A stretch of DNA of 64,000 bases from Opitutales bacterium UBA5694 (GCA_002420185.1 DIHO01000012.1:1-64000); one strand, 5' to 3'. Counted from the stretch's first letter, positions 36,701 through 44,904 are shown. Numbers and translations: made by a program. The notes: a model not told the origin generated them from the letters alone.

Positions 36701-37508
36701 TGTGGCCACGAAATACAGTGTTCTCATTACCAAAGGGACGGTAGGAGAACGCGGTGTAGATACGGTCGTCGTTCTTGTAGGTCGGGAGCTGGCGGTATTC
36801 CGTGCGGTCCATTAGTCCTGCTACGTGTACTGCCAGTTTGTCTTCCAAGACGACGCGGTTAATCTTGAATTCCCCGCGGGTGGAGGGGTTACGACCACCG
36901 CTACCTATGCGGAAGCGAAATTCGTTTGTGTTGCGAAAGCGAGCACGGGCCAAGTCGTTGTTAATAATGCCGGCAGGCGAAGCTAGTCCGAATAAGAAGG
37001 AGTTCGCCCCCCGATTGATGTCAATACGCTCCGTGTTGTAAGTGTCGAAAGGTATGTCCGTGACAAAGAAGTTACGGGTCCGGTCCGGTGCGGTAAGACC
37101 GCGAACACGCGTGGCTCCGTCCGGGTCACGACGAGCACCGCCCACATTGGTTTCTCCGGTGCCGCCTTCTTCAGCTCCAGAAATGTTGCCGAGAATGCCA
37201 GCGACTTCAGAACTGGTGGTGTACTGGAGCAGCTCTTCGATACCCGTCGCTCCGAGGTCGTCCATGAATTCTTTGGTGACGACTTGAACGGCGGCTCCTG
37301 TATCTTTAAGCGATCCGCTGAGACGGCCACCGGCCATGGTTTGAGAAGCGTAGTAGCCTTCATCTCCAGAGGCATCTACTGCGAAGGGAGAGAGCTCGAA
37401 GACTTCTTCTTCCTCGTCATTCTGAGCCCATCCCGTAAGGAGGGAACAGAAAAAGCCGCAGCCAATAAGGGCGGTTTTGGTTATTGTTTGATAATGTTTA
37501 GTATTCAT
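33780..37508 (-). CDS. TonB-dependent receptor, Verrucomicrobial type
   Basis: This 1242-residue outer-membrane receptor begins with a signal peptide (TALIGCGFFCSLLTGWAQ) and an acidic stretch leading to VFELSPFAVDAS, which I know as a TonB-interaction box of Opitutae receptors. The plug domain spans about residues 60-210 (GAAVQVVTKEFMDDLG, ERIDINRGANSFLFGLASPAG). The beta-barrel fills the rest and ends in an aromatic residue (LTNTFRF). The substrate is unknown; sulfatase and propeller neighbours suggest glycans or their fragments. It is closed by a terminator, so the FG-GAP/TPR pair would need read-through or its own promoter. Confidence 0.92.
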   Translation of the reverse strand: MNTKHYQTITKTALIGCGFFCSLLTGWAQNDEEEEVFELSPFAVDASGDEGYYASQTMAGGRLSGSLKDTGAAVQVVTKEFMDDLGATGIEELLQYTTSSEVAGILGNISGAEEGGTGETNVGGARRDPDGATRVRGLTAPDRTRNFFVTDIPFDTYNTERIDINRGANSFLFGLASPAGIINNDLARARFRNTNEFRFRIGSGGRNPSTRGEFKINRVVLEDKLAVHVAGLMDRTEYRQLPTYKNDDRIYTAFSYRPFGNENTVFRGHMERGEILGNAPDVLLPQVNFDTFLRKPARMNATMMVKNRRNKDYPLAAQHHEGPTQGQFNNKKFYSAADRAAFLDAGYIVRDSPNDAPAGAQYPTLTYRNIRWGGGAYGFVWDGSNGLDQPAFSYTDQIPGAAMERRSQANNVEIPNYWSGGIYKNNVGRNGGAPQGLYPGNLGEIMGIGWIDQGFTDLDTFDFSRYNLGWDNDYYSRDFFNYSFGLEQTFWEGKGGISIEYDFQDLYRDSYTALNGGNSVITFDVNETLLLPEDINYVESGNYNAKANPNFGRPVIMTKSGQRTNDDQRTSKRVTAFAKYDFRDSMNNDKLANILGSHTFTVLGDENRHHEMMLNWFRGSFGDPEPALHIGPNNARQALNNARNTPDLVYIGPQQLDAWTSYNKVSDFIIEPAYYNLRSTTGRTYDKIAWNLGEDATAEALRLDVDRSQGNEYWARHTWTPLNSPSKNVRRQETSVRSLAANSQSKFFSDHLVVNLGYREDSVENWLNTEPPIDPNSLDEIPFVSPDRWLLEDGTYNSVKKNIFGYGGVLYWPKDIIPLPEAVNDITFHYNTSDNFVPSLERVDQYRRPIPSQFGDTKDWGVSAYMWNNKLVARVNFYEATLQNATAPTSGIWNRNHVRIFQWYGRLNRDSRKLDSYDNDTGEFLFSGDGRVDQNIVDEFFEYDEEDGLYYAGEDADEGFANLDDAIAAQWPYLADTRLAMEPLEQFVFDDELIHSFNARFLPDGDIQIQWAGAINDTTDITSKGMEAEIILNPTKNWRIAFNAAQQEVIMDNIAPRLENLVDSFLLPYMQRFGYMDWGNPVGPPQGATFESTTYERLVEYFYVKGLEGQPTAEQREWRFNLITNYTFREGPLKGFQVGGAARWQDEVNGGYPVTFDENLRIYQPVVDQGYFTDTDLAVDLTFGYRAKIMNNVDWRMQINMRNVHNWDNTDVDVFRFQQDGSPARARFAPPRQVWLTNTFRF

Positions 37509-38015
37509 AGGTGATCAGCCAGTTGCGGTTTAAAAGATGAATTAATCATAGGAGTAGTAGTCGATTTTAGGGCCGGAGCTCTGCTGTTCAGGACGAAAGC
37601 TGCCCGAGTCAACAGAGACGAGGTGAAAAAACAGATCTAAAGGAATAAACTAAGGTAGAGCTGACACGTTCTGTCAACCGTAAGATTCTCCATTATCTTT
37701 TCGCTGGCAAATTGTATGGAAATTCAGTCCAAAAAAGCGGTCAGAATTAGGGACATGAGTTTCCAGAATAGGGGGTGGATTTCCTTTTCGAGCTGGTTTT
37801 TTTGTTTGGTATTGGGTCCCCTTTCGCAATCCAGAAATCGCGTTGTAATACCGCTTCTGTATTTTTGATTCTCCACGCTAAATTAATTAAAGGTGCGGCC
37901 GGGTGTAGCCGCTTAAGCGGTTAATTAAGAGCGGCTTGCTAGGCCTCAGCGGCGATGCTGAAGCTTCGGAAGCGACACTCGGCAAGCTAGAACTGCCGAC
38001 TAATTGAAAAATGCT
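37509..38015. other. Gap upstream of TonB receptor, with a structured GC-rich patch
   Basis: No gene is readable. Around 37895-37995 the base composition changes: AGCCGC at 37907 pairs with GCGGCT at 37931-37936 around a TTAA-rich centre. A GGCTTGCTAG and a later GGCAAGCTAG form an imperfect direct repeat, with TCAGC/GCTGA and GCTT/AAGC hairpins between. Its role is unknown; no T-run follows. Confidence 0.35.
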
Positions 38016-38165
38016 CTAAGCAATGGTGTCATGCACCACGTATCCATGTACATCGGTGAGTCGGAAGTCTCGGCCTTCATGGCGGAAAGTGAGTTTCTCG
38101 TGGTCCTTGCTGAGTAGGTGTAAAATGGTCGCGTGAAGTTCGTGATGTGGACCTTGCTCTCGGTT
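38016..38165 (-). pseudogene. C-terminal relic of a DUF1501 protein
   Basis: The minus strand reads NREQGPHHELHATILHLLSK, then DHEKLTFRHEGRDFRLTDVH and GYVVHDTIA followed by TAG. This is the conserved C-terminal end of DUF1501 (sulfatase-like fold) proteins, usually around 450-480 residues and common in Planctomycetes and Verrucomicrobia. Upstream frames lose the homology within 20 bases, so most of the gene has been deleted. Confidence 0.8.
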
Positions 38166-38346
38166 GCGTCATGTCACGAATTTCTATGGTCTTGAACGTA
38201 CACCATTGCCGCTTTAGTAACGGACGGTTTCTGTATGTCTTGGAAACAAGGTGTTATCTGCCTTGATTGCGGTTGCTGTAGCGATCTCAATTGGATTAGC
38301 TCCTAGATCCACAAAAACCCACGAAGCCTGATTTTTCGAAGCTTTC

Positions 38347-40125
38347 CTAGAAGAAAAACAGGACTGCGATGAGCAAAACGGACAAACAGGCGGTTATTCC
38401 GATAGGGAAAACGCCTTTTCGCATATTTTCTCGTATGTCTTCGCGAAGCTTCTCGCGTTGGTCCATCGAGTTACCAGAAATCTCCCAAAAGGGTGTTAGG
38501 ATCAGCGTCAATAGATTTGCAGGTCCTTCCTTTGCGAAATAGCAAAGCTTTTTCGTAGCACCTGCGATGAGGGTTTTATGGGCGATCTTGTTGATACCGT
38601 TTAGGCAAATGTCACAGGTTGAGTAGAAAAACTGACCTCCTTTTCGGTAAAACCAGTCGGTATCCAAAACGATGGTTGGGGTACGCTTCAACATCGGGAG
38701 GAAAAGAAAGAATACCAGAGCCGAGAACATAAGTAGCTGCATCTGGGTGACTAGGTGACTCGTCGTGTATGCTTGGTAATCAACTGTGTAGGGAAGAATG
38801 TCATACAAGGCTTTCGGTCTTATTCCCAAATAGATGCAGAGGAAGGAAAGTATTCCCATGGCCCAAAGCATTGTGCCGGGAGCCTCTTTGGGTCGGAGTC
38901 CGCGATCTTGGTTGAAGAAAACAAAGTAGGGAAACTTGATACCTGCGTGGAGGAAGACCCCTGCTGACGCGAGTTCCAAGACGATCCATGGCCACAGGAG
39001 ATGTTCGTGTTCTGCAGCTGCGATGATGATTGTCTTGCTTGTGAATCCACTAGTCAGCGGGACGGCGGAAATGGCGAGGGCCCCGATCGTACCGAACAAG
39101 AGAGTGAGCGGCATTGTTTTGTAGAGCCCACCTAATTCGGTGCAGCGGCTTTTGCCAGTGCGGTAGAGCACCGCTCCCGCAGACATCCAAAGGAGAGACT
39201 TGTATATGATGTGGCAAAACGCGTGAGCGGTGGCCCCGCTGATCGCCATATTCGTTCCAATGCCTGCAGCGCAAACCATGAACCCGACTTGGTTGATGAT
39301 CGAGTAGGCGAGGATGCGGCGCATGTCGTTCTCGAGAAGAGCGTAAATGATACCGAAAACGGTCATGGCGCAGCCGATCCAGATGAGGGGCTCCCATCCA
39401 TGAAAGGACCTTAGTAAAACGTAAACTGCGGTTTTGGTTGTATAAGCGCTAAGGATCACTCCACCTGTGACGCTGGCTTCCGGATAGGCGTCCGACAACC
39501 AGGCGGAAACGCCTGGGGCGGCTGCGTTGACAAGGAATCCTCCCAGTATCATCCAGGTACCGAGGTTGGCGTTGGCATAGTCAAACGAATCGAAAGCTAT
39601 GCTACCGCCTTTGGAAACCGTCATGACGATGCCGGCAAGGAGTAGTAGGCCGCCAAAGATGTGGACCATGACATAGCGGAATGCAGCACATTTTGCCTTA
39701 GCGGTATCTCTAGCAAGAATGACGAACGTCGAGCTGACCGCCATCATTTCCCAGTTAATGTAAAGTGTGATCAGGTCCCCGGCAAAAATAACCCCAAGAG
39801 CAGATCCGATGTAAATTAATGCAGCGGTATGCTGGATCGCCTTTTTAACGTAAAAAGCGAAAAGGAGGGCGGCGGCGGCGTTCAGTGTAAATATATAACC
39901 AAAGGCCTTACTCAACTTGTCGACCCGCAGCAATTCACTGTCCCCGAATCCGGGAAGAAAGCAGACTCGGAGTCCATTTCCGCTTGGCAAGTAGGCGATA
40001 TGAATAAAAGTCAGAATGGGTAGTGCGACCAGGAAGATGTTTCTTCGCGTCCCTTTCAACAAGACCGTAACTATAGCTCCCGCAAAGAGCAAAAATGATG
40101 GGGGGATGTTAGCTAGCGTTTCCAT
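38347..40125 (-). CDS. Mrp/Mbh-type Na+/H+ antiporter subunit D paralog (592 aa)
   Basis: This is the longest of three NuoL/M/N-type proton-translocating subunits in the operon. The family antiporter core (Proton_antipo_M) covers about residues 110-400, with the conserved Glu in ITLYINWEMMAVSS near 133 and Lys in YTTKTAVYVLLR near 237. HAFCHIIYKSLLWMSAGAV near 310 is a further helix of the core. About 16 hydrophobic segments are visible. It carries an extra C-terminal part (about residues 470-592) with a soluble stretch and a last membrane helix. Its start overlaps the end of the 99-residue gene by 17 bases. It is the last gene of the operon. Confidence 0.9.
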   Translation of the reverse strand: METLANIPPSFLLFAGAIVTVLLKGTRRNIFLVALPILTFIHIAYLPSGNGLRVCFLPGFGDSELLRVDKLSKAFGYIFTLNAAAALLFAFYVKKAIQHTAALIYIGSALGVIFAGDLITLYINWEMMAVSSTFVILARDTAKAKCAAFRYVMVHIFGGLLLLAGIVMTVSKGGSIAFDSFDYANANLGTWMILGGFLVNAAAPGVSAWLSDAYPEASVTGGVILSAYTTKTAVYVLLRSFHGWEPLIWIGCAMTVFGIIYALLENDMRRILAYSIINQVGFMVCAAGIGTNMAISGATAHAFCHIIYKSLLWMSAGAVLYRTGKSRCTELGGLYKTMPLTLLFGTIGALAISAVPLTSGFTSKTIIIAAAEHEHLLWPWIVLELASAGVFLHAGIKFPYFVFFNQDRGLRPKEAPGTMLWAMGILSFLCIYLGIRPKALYDILPYTVDYQAYTTSHLVTQMQLLMFSALVFFLFLPMLKRTPTIVLDTDWFYRKGGQFFYSTCDICLNGINKIAHKTLIAGATKKLCYFAKEGPANLLTLILTPFWEISGNSMDQREKLREDIRENMRKGVFPIGITACLSVLLIAVLFFF

Positions 40126-40408
40126 CGATGTCTTTAGAAGGTGTGTCCTCGTCGGGCTCTCCGTAGTAGTCTTCGCTGCGCTTCAGATAGACGCCGAGGG
40201 CCTTAGCAGTCAGGATCATTGCGGCGCAACCGACAAATCCTAGGATTGAGTAAAAATTGAACCAGCCATCGATTCCGAAGTGCGGATGCCGGTGTATGAA
40301 AAGTTCTGCAACGACCGTTATCCCGCAGGTGATCCAGAGGACCCACCAAAGAAGTTTGCGGGAAGTCGGTTTATCGAACCAATCGAACTCTTTTTTTGGA
40401 TCTGCCAT
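40109..40408 (-). CDS. Small two-helix membrane protein of the Mrp operon
   Basis: The 99-residue product begins MADPKKEFDWFDKPTSRKLL and has two hydrophobic segments (LLWWVLWITCGITVVAEL and FNFYSILGFVGCAAMILTAKAL). A RHPHFGIDGW loop lies between them and a charged, soluble C-terminus (RSEDYYGEPDEDT) follows. It lies between two MnhD-type genes in the same direction, 5 bases after the upstream gene and overlapping the downstream gene by 17 bases. I do not know a function; small proteins like this occur in Mrp-type operons of related bacteria and may be an accessory or assembly subunit. Confidence 0.8.
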   Translation of the reverse strand: MADPKKEFDWFDKPTSRKLLWWVLWITCGITVVAELFIHRHPHFGIDGWFNFYSILGFVGCAAMILTAKALGVYLKRSEDYYGEPDEDTPSKDIDGNAS

Positions 40409-40413
40409 CAGTC

Positions 40414-41907
40414 TTAGCCGTTCGTGCCCACCATTAGTCCGGCGAGCTGAAGAAGGAATTGTGGTTTAATGAAAAGGAGAATCGCAAGCACTGCGGTGAT
40501 GCTAAGCGGTGTGATGCACTGCCAATTCGCCTCCTCTGTGGTTTTCCACGAGAAAGGCTGGTTGGCCAGTTGAGCGTCTTTGGGGAAGAAGGCTCGATAC
40601 CCAATGGGCAATAGATAGGCCGCATTTAAAATAGTACTTATGAGAAAGATGACCAGCAATGCAGTTTGATCGGCATCCATAGCCCCAGTGACCAGATAAA
40701 ACTTGCTGATGAGGCCACCCGTTGGGGGAAGGCCAATCACGCTCAGAGCGCCGATGGAGAAGGCGGCGAACGTTATCGGCATTTTGCGGCCCAGTCCGTC
40801 CATTTGGCTGATGTATTTCTTTCCGGTGGCAACAAAGATTGCTCCGGCACACATGAAAAGGGTGATTTTCCCAACTGCGTGCATCGCAATATGGGTCATT
40901 GAACCTGTCACGGCTCTGTCACTTAGCAGTGCGGCACCAAGAATGATGTAGGAAAGCTGGCCAACAGTCGAGAAGGCTAGTCGGCGCTTGAGATTATCCT
41001 GAGTTAAGGCAATAAGAGACGATACGACAACGGTGAAGGCCGCGATCCAGGCGACGACCGTAGCAATGTCCAAATCTTGGAGATAGTCAGTCCCGAATAC
41101 GCCTGTAAAGACTCGAAGGATACAAAATACTCCAACTTTAACTACCGCGACGGCATGAAGAAGGGCACTTACCGGAGTGGGTGCGACCATCGCTCCTGGG
41201 AGCCAAGAATGAAAAGGCATTAGGCCTGACTTTGCGAAACCGAATGCGAAGAGAAGGAGCAGAATGAGTGCTTCGGAGGCCGTTATATGGCCAGAAAGGA
41301 AGCCACTATTAGAAAACTCCATGTTGCTCCCGGTCTTTACATAAACAAATATAAGAGCGGGTAGAACGAAACCGATTGATGTGCTGAGCAAGTAGGTTAA
41401 GTAGGTTCTTCCACCTGTTCGTGCCTCTTTGTCTTGATGGTGAGTTACTAGTGGATACGTAGCCAGTGACAACATTTCATAGAACAAGTAGAGCGTGAAA
41501 AGATTCGCGGCGAAAGCGACTCCGATCGTAGCTGACAAAGAGATCGCGAAGAAAGTGAAGAAGCGGGTCTGAGAATGCTCTTTCAGCCCGCGCATGTATC
41601 CGATAGAATAGAGCGAAGTAACGATCCATAACGAGGACGCCACCAATCCGAAAAGCATTCCAAGACCGTCCACGCGGAAGGCGATGGCGAGGTTGGGAAC
41701 GATTTTCCAAACGGTGAACTCGATTGTTGAGCCGGCCAAGATGGTCGGGAGCATGGATACAACCAGCCCGAATTTGATAAATGCCGCAAGGAAGGTAGCA
41801 CCTTCGCGCAAATTTGGCCTTTTGCCGAGCAGTACAATGGGGAGCACCGCCAAGAGGGAAACCAGAGTGGCCAATACTGGTGTGAAGCTAGTGAGGGAAG
41901 AAGGCAT
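40414..41907 (-). CDS. Mrp/Mbh-type Na+/H+ antiporter subunit D paralog (497 aa)
   Basis: The start at the ATG at 41907 (MPSSLTSFTPVLATLVSL) lies one base after the stop of the upstream gene; a TTG at 41928 would overlap it. About 14 transmembrane helices are visible. The conserved Glu is in NLFTLYLFYEMLSLATYPLV and the Lys in GFAKSGLMPFHSWLPGAM. AVVKVGVFCILR carries a second Lys, and the GxxxLPPTGG loop near residue 405 (IGLPPTGGLISKFYL) is present. It is a proton-conducting membrane subunit homologous to NuoM/NuoN. With its two paralogs it would form the ion-translocating modules of the antiporter. Confidence 0.92.
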   Translation of the reverse strand: MPSSLTSFTPVLATLVSLLAVLPIVLLGKRPNLREGATFLAAFIKFGLVVSMLPTILAGSTIEFTVWKIVPNLAIAFRVDGLGMLFGLVASSLWIVTSLYSIGYMRGLKEHSQTRFFTFFAISLSATIGVAFAANLFTLYLFYEMLSLATYPLVTHHQDKEARTGGRTYLTYLLSTSIGFVLPALIFVYVKTGSNMEFSNSGFLSGHITASEALILLLLFAFGFAKSGLMPFHSWLPGAMVAPTPVSALLHAVAVVKVGVFCILRVFTGVFGTDYLQDLDIATVVAWIAAFTVVVSSLIALTQDNLKRRLAFSTVGQLSYIILGAALLSDRAVTGSMTHIAMHAVGKITLFMCAGAIFVATGKKYISQMDGLGRKMPITFAAFSIGALSVIGLPPTGGLISKFYLVTGAMDADQTALLVIFLISTILNAAYLLPIGYRAFFPKDAQLANQPFSWKTTEEANWQCITPLSITAVLAILLFIKPQFLLQLAGLMVGTNG

Positions 41908-41908
41908 G

Positions 41909-43429
41909 CTAGAGAATGATGGCTCCAATGTTAAATTGGGAGACGAAGTTGGTTATGATCTCGACTACTTCCTGATTGTAGAGTCCGATACCCAGCAACA
42001 CAGCTGCGGTGATGAGAAGAGGGAAAAGCATTGAGAATGAGGCCTCCATTGTTCCGTCTTTTTGCTCTTCATTATGGTGGTAACCATGTCCCTCTGCAGG
42101 TTTGCTTCCAAAATAAGCAATCTCGATAATGCGAAAGAAAATAACGGCATTGATTAACGAAGAAATGAGAAGGGCAGCTACATATTCATAATGGCCGGAG
42201 CTGATCCCGCCCTGAATCAAGTACCACTTACTGAAGAATCCGGCTGTCGGGGGAATGCCGATTAAGGAAAACGCACCGACTAGAAATCCCACCATAGTGA
42301 GGGGCATTTTAGTGAAAAGCCCCTCCATCGCGGAGATATCGTGCCTTCCTGTCTTGGTGAAAATGATACCGGCAAAAAGAAACACACAAAGTGTCATGAA
42401 CGCGTCAGCGATTATGTGGTAGATTGATCCGATCATACCCATTTTGTCGGCAAGCCAAACTCCGCCGACCATGTAGCCGACTTCGGCAATGATAAGGAAG
42501 GCCAGGATTTTTTGTAGACTGGCTTGAGCAAGGGCTGAGATAGAAGCCGCCAATATAGCGATAACCGACATCCAGACGATGATATTGCTCCAATCCAGTT
42601 GATCGAAAGCGAACTCGGGACCGAATACCGTTAGTATCATTCGAATCATGACATAAATCATGACTTTTGTCACAAGAGGCCCCAGCAGTGCACTAGTGGT
42701 GGAGGGGCCATACGCGTATGAGTTCGGCAGCCAGGAGTGTAGAGGAAAGAAAGCCATCTTAATCCAGACGCCTACAATGATTACTACGAACGCAACAAAT
42801 ATCGAAGGCGAGCCATGCAAATTGTTAGCAACAATTTGCTCCTGAATGTCATACATATTCAGGGAACCCGTTTTTATATAAAGATAACCAACTCCTAGTA
42901 AGTAGAAGGACGCCCCAATTGTACCCATGATCAGGTATTTGTAAGCCGCAAGTGTGGCTCTTCGTGAGCCCATCCCAATCAGTGCATAACTTGTTAGCGC
43001 GGATATTTCGATCAGAACGTAAAGGTTGAAGGCGTCACCTGTAAGGACGATGCCGAGCAGTCCGGTTACCGATAGGAGGTAGAGAGTGTAGAATTGGGAT
43101 ACTTTGTCAGAGGTCTCAGCAGGAACAGCTCTTTTTGAATAAATGGCTGTCAGTAAAGAGACCGTTGATACAGCTAGTGCCACTAAGGCGTTGAGTCCGT
43201 CGACGCGAAGATTAATGCCAAACGGAGGTTCCCATCCGCCGAAAAAGTACTGGATAGTTCCCTCATCGATAACGCGCAGCAAGGTGACCACACTGGCAGC
43301 GACCGAAATAGCTAGCCCCGCAATGACGAGCGGAAAACAAAGCCATTCACGTTTGATGCCTAGGAGCGCGAGCAAAATAGCCAGCAGGAAAGGGGCTAGA
43401 AGAATTAAAGCGGGAGACTGATCAATCAT
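41909..43429 (-). CDS. mnhD: Mrp/Mbh-type Na+/H+ antiporter subunit D (506 aa)
   Basis: The 506-residue membrane subunit overlaps mnhC by four bases (ATGA at 43426-43429). Typical antiporter-core blocks are NLYVLIEISALTSYALIGMG near residue 126 (conserved Glu), IKMAFFPLHSWLPNSYAYGP near 216 and VTKVMIYVMIRMIL near 248. SLIGIPPTAGFFSKWYLIQG near 390 is the later signature. It is the MnhD/MrpD subunit by position directly after mnhC. Two further paralogs follow, which is more than the single MrpD and MrpA of classical Mrp, but matches Mbh-like arrangements. Confidence 0.93.
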   Translation of the reverse strand: MIDQSPALILLAPFLLAILLALLGIKREWLCFPLVIAGLAISVAASVVTLLRVIDEGTIQYFFGGWEPPFGINLRVDGLNALVALAVSTVSLLTAIYSKRAVPAETSDKVSQFYTLYLLSVTGLLGIVLTGDAFNLYVLIEISALTSYALIGMGSRRATLAAYKYLIMGTIGASFYLLGVGYLYIKTGSLNMYDIQEQIVANNLHGSPSIFVAFVVIIVGVWIKMAFFPLHSWLPNSYAYGPSTTSALLGPLVTKVMIYVMIRMILTVFGPEFAFDQLDWSNIIVWMSVIAILAASISALAQASLQKILAFLIIAEVGYMVGGVWLADKMGMIGSIYHIIADAFMTLCVFLFAGIIFTKTGRHDISAMEGLFTKMPLTMVGFLVGAFSLIGIPPTAGFFSKWYLIQGGISSGHYEYVAALLISSLINAVIFFRIIEIAYFGSKPAEGHGYHHNEEQKDGTMEASFSMLFPLLITAAVLLGIGLYNQEVVEIITNFVSQFNIGAIIL

Positions 43430-43899
43430 TTTGCAGACTTGATTGACTCGAGAATTTCACTCTCTTCGATTGAACCAAAATCTCGGTATATCTTTTGGGT
43501 TAGGGCGAGACCGACACCAAGAGTTGCGACACCGACTACGATAGCCGTTAGCATGAGGACGTGAGGAAGGGGATTGCCAAAGTCGTCTGGCTCGATAAGG
43601 AGATTTGCAACTATTTCCTCGTGGCTTGGATGATGGTCCTCGATGTGTCCAGTATCCGCTTTATGGTGACTGTACCCGTGAGAGGGGTGAACTTGATCGT
43701 GGTAAAGGATCGGAATGGTGGCTCCTTCCTTAACACCAATTGAAACGTAAAAGAGAATGATGGCTGTCTGAAAGATCGACATACCGATCAGTTTTTTAAC
43801 TAGATTGTTTTTCGAGATCATGGCGTAGAGCCCGATCATCATGATGATAATGTATATCCAGTAGTTAAACTTGGTACTTAGTGCTTCGAGCAGTTCCAT
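43426..43899 (-). CDS. mnhC: Na+/H+ antiporter subunit C (NuoK-like) with His-rich insert
   Basis: The 157-residue product has the three NuoK-like helices: YWIYIIIMMIGLYAMISKNN, LIGMSIFQTAIILFYVSIGV and a last one from HVLMLTAIVVGVATLGVGLAL. Between helices 2 and 3 there is an insert of about 45 residues, where other MnhC proteins have a short loop. It is rich in His and acidic residues (YHDQVHPSHGYSHHKADTGH, then EDHHPSHEE). This could bind a metal ion on the outside of the membrane. The rest of the protein is regular. It overlaps mnhD by four bases and follows mnhB with four bases between. Confidence 0.92.
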   Translation of the reverse strand: MELLEALSTKFNYWIYIIIMMIGLYAMISKNNLVKKLIGMSIFQTAIILFYVSIGVKEGATIPILYHDQVHPSHGYSHHKADTGHIEDHHPSHEEIVANLLIEPDDFGNPLPHVLMLTAIVVGVATLGVGLALTQKIYRDFGSIEESEILESIKSAK

Positions 43900-43903
43900 C
43901 GGT

Positions 43904-44662
43904 CTAAAGAGTCTCCTTCATATCGCCGTTGGAGGCTAGGTTAGAATAGATCGAAAACATGATTGCTGTGCAAGTGAAGGCTACCCCAATTTCAACTCCC
44001 AACATGCTATGGGACCTAGCCTCTACGGGAGTCGCTGGCATGATTTTATGGAGTATTTCGTAGTCTAGGAAGTTACTCCCTAGTATCATACAGGCAAATC
44101 CGAATCCAGAATAGATCAATATGCCGATACCGGCGAGATTGAGTACCCGTTTTTCGGGGACCCATCTTTGAGCGGCCTGCAAGTCTCGTGAAAGAGCGAG
44201 TAGGATGAAACTGGCTCCAAAAATAACTCCCCCCTGAAAACCTCCTCCGGGACTGTGATGCCCGTGAGCGACAACGTACAGGGCGAACAGTTGAATAATC
44301 GGAATCATCAAACGACAGGTCGTGTCTATTATGAGGTCAGGATCTTTTTTGTAACTTCGGGTTTCCCTTCCTGTGTCCTTAAGGTAATCCAAAGGCTTGC
44401 GGCGAAGAATGCTCATGATTGCAATGCCTGCCACGAAGATAACGACCGTTTCAAACATCGTATCGTATCCACGATAGTCTGCAAGCACGGCGGTTACCAT
44501 ATTGGGAACACTGGACTCAGGGAAGGTTTCCGTGATATAGTGCTGAGAAAGGCGGTAGTCATTTGCGGGCGACTCCGTATCTCCCCAGGAGGGAAAATCA
44601 CTTACAGCGGACAAGAGAAGCCAGCCGGTAAGAATAACGGTAATGAGAGCGAACGATTTCAA
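43904..44662 (-). CDS. mnhB: Fused MbhE-like and MnhB subunits of the antiporter
   Basis: The 252-residue product joins two subunits. Residues 1-100 match the MbhE-type subunit (FPSWGDTESPANDYRLSQHY, PNMVTAVLADYRGYDTMFET, VVIFVAGIAIMSILR). Residues about 110-250 are MnhB (LIIDTTCRLMIPIIQLFALY, HGHHSPGGGFQGGVIFGAS, GVEIGVAFTCTAIMFSIY). It is an integral membrane subunit in the Mrp/Mbh module. It overlaps the DUF4040 gene by four bases and ends four bases before mnhC. Confidence 0.9.
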   Translation of the reverse strand: MKSFALITVILTGWLLLSAVSDFPSWGDTESPANDYRLSQHYITETFPESSVPNMVTAVLADYRGYDTMFETVVIFVAGIAIMSILRRKPLDYLKDTGRETRSYKKDPDLIIDTTCRLMIPIIQLFALYVVAHGHHSPGGGFQGGVIFGASFILLALSRDLQAAQRWVPEKRVLNLAGIGILIYSGFGFACMILGSNFLDYEILHKIMPATPVEARSHSMLGVEIGVAFTCTAIMFSIYSNLASNGDMKETL

Positions 44663-44904
44663 TCTGAAGACCTCCGCGTTGTGCGCAGAACGGTTGCGAT
44701 TAAAAAGACAGCACTGACGCCGGCACCAACTGCGGATTCGGTGAAGGCAACATCAACAGCCGCCATCCCGGCCCAGAGTAGACACATGAGGAAACTGTAG
44801 ACACCAAATATCATGGCGGCACTGAGCAGATCTTTTGTCTGCAGCGAAATAATCGCGGTGATAACGAGAAAAATCAGGGTAATTAGATCGAACGCCCAAA
44901 TCAT
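44659..44904 (-). CDS. DUF4040 (MbhD / MrpA C-terminal) subunit
   Basis: From the ATG at 44904 the product is 81 residues and consists mostly of three hydrophobic helices (FDLITLIFLVITAIISL, LSAAMIFGVYSFLMCLLWAG, AVGAGVSAVFLIATVLRT). DAVDVAFTESAVGAG-type wording (AAVDVAFTESAVGAG) is the signature of DUF4040, equivalent to the C-terminal part of MrpA or to MbhD. The frame is open upstream, but the chosen ATG overlaps the stop of mnhG by four bases (ATGA), as other genes here do. It links the operon to the Mbh-like type, in which MrpA is split. Confidence 0.9.
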   Translation of the reverse strand: MIWAFDLITLIFLVITAIISLQTKDLLSAAMIFGVYSFLMCLLWAGMAAVDVAFTESAVGAGVSAVFLIATVLRTTRRSSD

